Positions 57,873 through 64,000 of a stretch of 64,000 nt of DNA are shown here, in pieces (positions within the stretch are counted from its first letter, which is position 1; every line of letters starts with the position of its first letter). The DNA is from Epiperipatus broadwayi (taxonomy: Eukaryota; Onychophora; Udeonychophora; Euonychophora; Peripatidae), in assembly GCA_028023455.1 (NCBI GenBank), contig JAQFVV010012446.1:1180001-1244000 (forward strand), read 5' to 3'. The notes under the pieces were generated by a model. That model saw only the letters and a list, made by a program, of their open reading frames with translations, did not search any database and was not told the DNA's origin. The translations under genes were made by a program, and so were the position numbers.

Positions 57873-58370
57873 TTATTAGATTTTACATTAATTAGTTCCA
57901 TAAGATAAAAAAAAAATTAAACTTCTAATTTTAATTAATTTTTTTAATTCAAAACCTGAAAATCTAATTTTTACCTACAATATCAGTAGATAACAATTTC
58001 TTCCTGTTATTATTTATTTGATTCTTTCAATTTTAATTAAACTAAAAGTATTTTTGTTTAATTAAAGCATATAAAATATAAAATTCAAATTCTTATTAAA
58101 TTATAGACTTTAACTGATTATTTGATTACCTTTTAAACATATTATTTGTTAGACATAATATTTATTAAATATATTACCTATTAAACATATCATTTATTTT
58201 CCCTTCTTAAAATATTATTTATATGAATTAGTGTATTTAATATGTAAATCTGTATGCACATATATACAAATATAGTTAAAGAATTCAACTTATTTCTCTT
58301 TAATAATGCCCACTTAATCTATTTCACTAATGACTCACTGCAATTCTTATTATCCACCATCTGTCTATAA
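57873..58370. other. AT-rich DNA with no recognised gene
   Basis: About 500 bp of A/T-rich sequence without frames or repeats that I can identify. Confidence 0.4.
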
Positions 58371-58488
58371 TACTATTCTGACTTTAAAACAGGCAAAACT
58401 CACTATACGTATTACCTCACACAGCAAGCTAGAGCAATCAGTGGATGCCAGAAAGCTTGTGCATAAAATCCCCATCTAGTGCTTACTC

Positions 58489-58536
58489 ATCCAATATCCC
58501 CAGACTAGTTTCTGGCTTATGGCCTTCGTCAGTGAG
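58489..58536 (-). ncRNA. Hammerhead-like motif, family A, next to fold-back junction
   Basis: Minus strand: CUCA-CUGACGA-A-GGC-(CAUAA)-GCC-A-GAA-ACTAGT-C-UGGGGA with core residues intact. The 5' strand of stem I is cut to GGCUCA by the turnaround, so only the inner pairs remain. Confidence 0.5.
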
Positions 58537-58899
58537 CCTTCTGGCATCCATTGATTGCTCTAGCTTGCTGTGTGTGGCAGTATATATAGTGAGTTTTGCC
58601 TGTTTTAACAACAGTTATACACAAGCATAAAAGGTGATGGTCATGTGATGTTTAGTGGCTTAAAACCAATCCTGTCTAATAGGATAGTGGTGGTTATGGT
58701 TATTACAGAACCAAAGACACCAAAATGTATGGGTACTCTACTGGATTCAGACCCATATGACTATATAAGCTGATGGGCTTGGATTTAAAACATTAAGGTG
58801 TTTTCAGTTTAAGACTCATAGTTTTGTAGTTAAATGGAGCTAAAAGGTGTTTGCTGGAGGGTAGCATTAGATCCTAAGATCTAAGTGCGGTGTTCTCAG

Positions 58900-58958
58900 A
58901 TCCATGGCTCCTCACTGATGAAGGCCATAAGCCAAAAACTAGTCTGGGGATATCGGAC
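58900..58958 (+). ncRNA. Hammerhead-like motif, family A, G12A
   Basis: CUGAUGA, GGC-(CAUAA)-GCC, ACTAGT and both halves of stem I are present, but GAA has become AAA, which should inactivate it. Confidence 0.55.
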
Positions 58959-59529
58959 GAGTAGGCAATAGGTGGGGATTTTATGCACAAGCCTTCTGGC
59001 ATCCATTGATTGCTCTAGCTTGCTGTGTGTGGCAATATATATAGTGAGTTTTGCCTGTTTTAATAATAGTTATACACAAGCATAAGAGGTGGTGGTCATG
59101 TGATGTTTATTGGCTTATTCTGACTTTACAAACTAACCATCTCTATTCAATTTTCTATCCTTACTTTTCTCATTATGCATCAAACAAGTACCATGAAATA
59201 ATCTATTTCAATACATAAATATAATTAAAAGTAGCAAACCATTCTACCTCAGGCTATGAATAAATAACATTCTACATGTTTACTTCATTTAAGTATTATA
59301 AAAAAATTATTAAATGGGATTCTGTCATTATCATTGTGTAATTGATAATTAATTTATTAATGACTAATCCTATATTTTCATCTGGCTAAAATACTAAATT
59401 CATTCTGAATGTCCACTTATTTTGGTAAAGATAAGCTTATAAATTCACTCTATTCTTGATTCTTACTAACATAGTGGAGATATCTGCCCATCCCTTGTAT
59501 ATGTATTAAAATGGATTATATCCTATACA

Positions 59530-59900
59530 TGCAGGGTCAGACTGACTTATGGTCAACATGGGGGTGACAAGAATCTCGGCCTCAGGGTACCCTTTGAGCA
59601 TTCCATCATCAGATTTTCAATTGGATGGACAGTTGAGGAGTTGGAGTAGATTGAAGCCTGTCCATTAAAGTATGAAGATTGGCTATCTTAATATATATCT
59701 GAGCACTTATAGCATATATGTGGAGATGGTAATCTGGACCAAATGATGATTGCTGGGTTAGCATGAAATACGTATATTGGTGATTATTTATATTTTCGAC
59801 ATATATGTGTTCAAGTGTATCAGTGTTATGAGATAGAGTGGAGAGTGATGGGTGGTGTGAAAGTCTGTGCTCATATACCCTATATATTATGACATACAGA
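59530..59900 (+). mobile_element. Family B' element, third locus
   Basis: Plus-oriented counterpart of 22060-22440 (TTTTCAATTGGATGGA, GATTGAAGCCTGTCCATTAA, CACTTATAGCATATATG, hammerhead, CAGTGTTATGAGATAG...CATATACCCTATATATTA). One unit; ends not defined by a clear duplication. Confidence 0.6.
59730..59786 (+). ncRNA. Hammerhead-like motif, family B', C3A
   Basis: UAAUC/GAUUA outer and CCAA/UUGG inner stem I, GAA and an eight-base palindrome ATACGTAT are kept. The core reads AUGAUGA, so it is probably inactive. Confidence 0.5.
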
Positions 59901-60537
59901 TTGTTAATTATTTATAAACTGAGAGAAACTGGTTTGCTCTCCTTAATTTCAACAATACAATAATTGATCAGAATAATTAACCTTTTTACCATAAAGCGAA
60001 GTTAATAAATTGAGCATATTCTGCTGTAAATAAATGTTATTCATTTTAGGATCATAACAGTTCATAGTGTGTTTTTAAAGCGTGTTTTAATCTATCATTG
60101 TAACAATTTATGTGCATGAATTTTGTTTCAATGTGAATGTGAGTTTATTACAAAAAATATCTGGTATGAATTATAAAATAATCACATGACCTTGTTTGGA
60201 AGTTCATATAATGTTCAAGTGCTAGAAGTGCCATAAATGGAATTGATTTGATGATCTTAACTACTAGCATCTGATATGCTACTATTGCACCAAATTGCAC
60301 AGGGGAAAAATAAATAACTAAATGAATTTGTAAAAAGTTTGACCACTGGAAATGCCGGAATTGGAATCGATCTGAGGATCTTAAATACCATACTTTTCCA
60401 GCCATATCAATCAACACAGGGCAAGAGATAACTTGTAAAAGTCAAATGCAAGTTATAATTTTTTTTAAATTCTGGAATTTTCTATGAATTAATTCTCTAT
60501 TAGGTTAATACTATAGTGTTTCTAGGAAAAATAAGAT

Positions 60538-60739
60538 GGCAAAACTCTCCATACAGTAGCGCCATTCAGTGCAAGCCAGATTAATCAATGGATGCAGGAA
60601 GGTGTGTGCATAAAATCTCTATCTAGTGCCTACTCGTCCAATAACCCCAGTCTAGTTTCTAGCTTGTGGCTAGCTTGTAGTTTTTAGGAGAGTTTTGAAA
60701 AATAGCTTAGGTAAGCATCAAGAATGGTGATCATGTGAT
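60538..60739. mobile_element. Family A element, truncated
   Basis: GGCAAAACTCTCCATACAG to GGTGATCATGTGAT. The flanks GAAAAATAAGAT (60526-60537) and GAAAAATAAAAT (60740-60751) are a 12-bp duplication with one change. Only part of the hammerhead (CCCCAGTCTAGTTTCTAGC, minus) is left. Confidence 0.7.
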
Positions 60740-61019
60740 GAAAAATAAAATAGAATGTATTTTCTAAAATAATTAACTGCGATATAATTAAACTTCAAAA
60801 TGTTTTTTTGTTGTTGTTTAACTAAAAAAAAAACTTTTATTTATCAGTGTTTAAATTATATGATGTTTATGGCTTTAAGATGTTAATGATAGCACGTTTC
60901 CCCAAAAATAAGACCCAGTCTTATATTAGTTATTGCTCCAAAAGATAGCTTAAGGCTTATTATCAGGGGATGTGTTATTTTTTTCATCTGAAAATTTTAG
61001 ATTTTCTACTTAATAGTTA

Positions 61020-61150
61020 TCTATTAGATAAAGTGCTGGGCCTGTCCTGGTATTTTTAATCTAATGCTTGAATATCCTAGCATCTCACTGAAGAAGACTG
61101 TAGCAGAAGCCGGTCTGGGGTTGGGGATATTCTGCAAAACTTGTTAAGAG
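61020..61150 (+). repeat. Family C repeat copy
   Basis: AAAGTGCTGGGCCTGTCCTGG, TTTTTAATCTAATGCTTGAA and the hammerhead match 50470-50600 in the opposite orientation. The copy is short (about 130 bp) and ends just after the ribozyme 3' strand at TTGTTAAGAGC, also seen at 50465-50480 in reverse. Confidence 0.65.
61070..61132 (+). ncRNA. Hammerhead-ribozyme-like motif, family C
   Basis: Outer stem GAAUAUCC/GGAUAUUC is perfect, inner UCUCA/UGGGG has two G-U pairs, core CUGAAGA, loop II CUGUA, GAA, then GCCGGT and C. The first pair of helix III is G-U instead of A-U. Stem II is as short as in the 50.5-kb copy. Confidence 0.6.
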
Positions 61151-61433
61151 CTTATTTGCGAGCTCTATATATAACGTGCAAAAATATATATTTATTCCAA
61201 ATCCAAAATTTTACATTTATTTAACATTACCAATTTCGGTAGCATGTGAATATTATTACTGCTTGAATATGTATCATTTAGGATTATAATCATATCACAG
61301 AAATTCTCATTATACACAAGAATATTAAAAGTTATTTACGTGTTGTTGTAACTGATAATATTTAATTTAAAATAATATATGAAACATTAAATTGGCTTCA
61401 TTAATTTATGAATTGAGATCGTCTGCTTAATAA

Positions 61434-61540
61434 GTGTTATTAGCCGAGAGGTCAGCGCAGCTGCCTTGCAAGCAAGCAGTTGGTTGCAGACGGTTGTTGT
61501 GGTTTCGCCTCCCGGCCAATGCTATGACATATGGAAAAAA
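61434..61540 (+). mobile_element. tRNA-derived SINE, second copy
   Basis: TTAGCCGAGAGGTCAGCGCA (A-box), GTGGTTTCGCCTCCC in the B-box place, GCTATGACATATGG and poly(A), closely matching the minus-strand copy at 26540-26650. The opposite overlapping frames of 60 and 74 codons are not genes. No clear target duplication. Confidence 0.75.
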
Positions 61541-62314
61541 AAAAGTTTTAGCCATTTTGGATACCAATGTTGATTTATTTACAATATATATGGTTAACTT
61601 CAGATGCAAGAGGAATTCTCATATCAGACTGAATAAAGACAGGCACATTGATAAATGAAAAGAAAAATTGTATTTGTAAGCTTATTAAAATGATTAGTTA
61701 TGAGTCTGCCAGCAAAATAATTTTGAGTAACATTTATTCAAGTACAAAAATCTGTATTTATATTTGTACATTCATTAGTTTAATTTGAATTGTTTTTTTT
61801 CTTTTCTTATGTTATTTGTAATGTACATATATAAACATTTTGAACATTATATTCATTATTTTATAATTCTATATGTCTGTCATGTGTTTCAATGAATGGA
61901 TACCTATCCTTCAGGTTGACAATCTTAACTAGGTCTTATATTTGGGGTTGGCTTTATATTATCAACATCCTGAAAAATCTAGCTAGAGATTATTTTCTGG
62001 TTAGGCCTTATTTTCAGGGAACATGGTACATTATTGTTATAAATCACAATAAACAGAAATTAAATATTTAATGCTCACATGATCTAATAGTAAGTTTCTG
62101 ACTTATTATTAGATTAAATCATTTTAATCCAATAGTAAGTTAGTAAACAACATAAAATTCATTAAAATATCCATACTTTAATGTCAGGTTTAGAGAAAAT
62201 ATTAGCGTATTATTTTAACAAAATACTTTCACCATAGCAAATTTGAACAATATATTGTGTTTATTGGCATGGATGCATATATTAAGAACTTACACTATAT
62301 GCACTAATCATTAA

Positions 62315-62640
62315 AAAACAGTCAACACTTAGACAATTTCAGTATTAATAACAATCAACAATTTCAAACTCTTGTCAAGGCAACCTCCTCTTAACCATAA
62401 ATATAACCTATTCTGAATGTAGTCTAATAAATAGCCAATTATAACATTACAAACTGCGATTATAAATTTTAAATTGCACCCAAAGTATTACTTAAATAAT
62501 AAGTGTCATAATGCTTCAAGGCTAAATGGGTTTGTAAATAATCTTTAAAAATCAGTCAACACTTAGACAATTCCAATATCAAAACAATCAACAATTTCAA
62601 ACTGTTGTCAAGGCAACCTTTTTTTAACCATAAAGATAGA
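62315..62640. repeat. Family F tandem duplication, about 240-bp period
   Basis: CAGTCAACACTTAGACAATT starts at about 62321 and 62554, followed both times by ACAATCAACAATTTCAAACT and GTCAAGGCAACC. The region between (62400-62550) matches 33225-33400 in reverse. It is a dispersed tandem repeat with no coding sequence. Confidence 0.75.
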
Positions 62641-62699
62641 ATCTCATCTTTATTAATTGTTTAATATGTATTAGTATATTCACAACACAACAACCAAAG

Positions 62700-62799
62700 C
62701 TGTCAAGAGTTGGTGACCTAGTGGTTAGCATAGCTGCCTTCCAAGCAGCTGGCTTGGGTTCGCTTCCTAGAAAATGCTTTGACATATGAAAAAAAACCC
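62700..62799 (+). mobile_element. tRNA-derived SINE, Gly-like subfamily
   Basis: 100 bp flanked by a perfect 13-bp duplication ACAACAACCAAAG (62687-62699 and 62800-62812). A-box TGACCTAGTGGTTAG, anticodon arm CTGC-CTTCCAA-GCAG (TCC, Gly-like), GGGTTCGCTTCC B-box, GCTTTGACATATG and poly(A). The acceptor stem does not pair, so it is not a functional tRNA. It shares the ACATATG tail with the other two SINE copies but has a different tRNA head. Confidence 0.8.
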
Positions 62800-63309
62800 A
62801 CAACAACCAAAGTTAAATAAACCAACAAAATATCTAAAATCTTTGTAAAGACAACTTGAATGGATAAAAAATGGAATTTCTGTAGAGGTTGCTTTGGCAA
62901 CAGATTGTGTGATATTCTATTAGTTCATTAAGCTTTAGTTATTGTGCTATAAATTACATTTGGAAACTAGTTAGCTAATGTTAATTTATGGTTTATGCTA
63001 ATATATAGACATTATAATAAAAGTATATAGTGTACATATTAGGAAAATGGAAATTCTTAAATTGTTCATTACGAAATAGAGAATCTCTTTGGCATGTCTT
63101 TACTAATTATATATTGACTAGAAGATTTTTATCATTATTGTGTGGCAATGGATTGGATATAAGTCAATTGCCTGATAAAATAAATTAGATAGCATAGATA
63201 AAAATATATTTAAAAAATCTCTAAGAAAAATATTCTTTCAGAAAAAACTGAATTCGCCATGTTTAATCGATGACGGCACAAGTGGGGGAAAAATAGTAGA
63301 AAAAATACG

Positions 63310-63495
63310 CCAATAAACATCACATGTCCACCATCTCTTATGCTTATGTATAACTGTTGTTAAAACAGGCAAAACTCACTATACGTATGCCACACACAGC
63401 AAGCTAGATGGGGATTTTATGCACAAGCCTTCTGGCATCCATTGATTACTCTAGCTTGCTGTGTGTGGCATACGTATAGTGAGTTTTGCCTATTT
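63310..63495. mobile_element. Family A snapback element, 186 bp
   Basis: Flanked by a perfect 13-bp duplication TAGAAAAAATACG (63297-63309 and 63496-63508). 47-bp arms (AAAACAGGCAAAACTCAC...AGCTAGA and its complement) plus the 54-nt left-only extension CCAATAAACATCACATGTCC... The hammerhead was lost at the turnaround. Confidence 0.85.
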
Positions 63496-63508
63496 TAGAA
63501 AAAATACG

Positions 63509-64000
63509 TTAAGTAGTTTTTAAAAAGTAAATTTGTTACAAATTTTGCAAAGTTATATGAAAATATCACTTTCAACTCTCCTCCTTTTAAACAAAGTATA
63601 CTTTTTTAAAATTATACGTCATAAGAAGTTTCTGCATGTTTTATTAAAAGAGAATTTTAAAATGTTAATTAAAACATTTTTGAACTAATACATTTACATT
63701 CATCATAATGTTTTTCCAAAATTTATTTTAAAAGTTTCTTAGTTTTTTGCTTAGTTAAAGGTCATAGTTTCTATTCTTGGAAAATATTTCGTTTTGTAAG
63801 TATCAAGTCAAAGGTTAAATTTTACTTTGAAAATCTTTTCAAAACAAATGTATTTTATCTACGTGAATGTTTTTCGCTTTTATTATTATATGCTTTTTGT
63901 TGACTGCAGAAAAAACTTGCTGATAACAGAAAGAAGACTCTTTGATTCTTCCTTTGAAGCCCTAAAGAAACCGATCAGATCAATTTCCTAAAGATCGATC
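63509..64000. other. AT-rich DNA with no recognised gene
   Basis: The last 500 bp hold no frame or repeat that I recognise. The very end (63905-64000) is somewhat less AT-rich and could be the edge of an exon or repeat continuing past the window. Confidence 0.3.

Larger units (their letters stand above)
58387..59115. mobile_element. Family A element: fold-back half plus one full unit
   Basis: Flanked by a perfect 13-bp duplication TATTCTGACTTTA (58374-58386 and 59116-59128). 58387-58600 is a snapback whose turn lies next to the hammerhead (TCAGTGAG|CCTTCTGG). A full plus unit of about 450 bp follows and ends in the GGTCATGTGATGTTTATTGG extension. The 61-codon frame at 58445 is repeat sequence. 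Confidence 0.85.

Overview
The window is strongly AT-rich, intron/intergenic-like eukaryotic DNA, almost certainly from an invertebrate animal. The signs are a spliced coding exon with a GT donor, RTE and other LINE fragments, tRNA-derived SINEs, Penelope-like (GIY-YIG) retroelement pieces, minisatellites, and no bacterial-style operons. I cannot name the species; a lophotrochozoan such as a mollusc would fit, but this is inference.

Only one host gene is recognisable. It is the first coding exon (minus strand, about 6.6-6.7 kb) of a SAP-domain protein closely resembling scaffold attachment factor B (SAFB/SLTM). Its later exons should lie left of the exon, but I could not find them in 1-6587, so the first intron is probably long. 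A GC-box-rich spot (32.4 kb) and an NRF1-type palindrome (36.9 kb) could mark other promoters, but no exon can be tied to them. Most short open frames elsewhere are chance frames in repeats.

Mobile DNA dominates. A complete 3.2-kb RTE LINE lies at 33416-36631 (minus, 11-bp target-site duplication, TSD) and is frameshifted. Older LINE fragments lie at 7.1-7.6, 13.7-15.3, 15.3-16.2, 18.7-19.3, 19.3-20.7 and 24.4-24.8 kb. A Penelope-like snapback element lies at 22958-24310: inverted GIY-YIG arms of about 650 bp, a 35-nt extension at one end and a 14-bp TSD.

The most striking content is a crowd of short repeats carrying hammerhead-ribozyme-like folds. Family A is dispersed from 8.7 to 63.5 kb, family B lies at 21.2-21.8, 22.0-22.6, 38.6-39.1, 39.6-40.0 and 59.5-59.9 kb, and family C at 1.3, 5.3, 50.5 and 61.1 kb. 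A more remote family D lies at 19.4, 28.7, 40.6, 42.1 and 55.1 kb. The intact copies of A-C share a CUGANGA box, a short stem II, GAA, a palindromic hexamer (ACTAGT, ATGCAT or ACCGGT) ending at the predicted cleavage base C, and a two-part stem I that is preserved by compensatory changes. Family A copies are flanked by 13-14-bp TSDs whether they are 70 bp or 2.5 kb long. They often have fold-back arms plus an extension at one end, the architecture of the Penelope-like element in the same window. They therefore look like non-autonomous, ribozyme-bearing retroelements mobilised as tandem or inverted concatemers.

Other repeats are five 30-bp units each holding a CCAAT box (44.9 kb), 80-, 55- and 199-bp tandem repeats, several hairpin MITE-like elements, a TIR element (2211-3177), and a 1-kb retroposed insertion with a 16-bp TSD, a 92-codon frame and an AATAAA signal (45942-46975). 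The rest is AT-rich DNA in which I see no gene.
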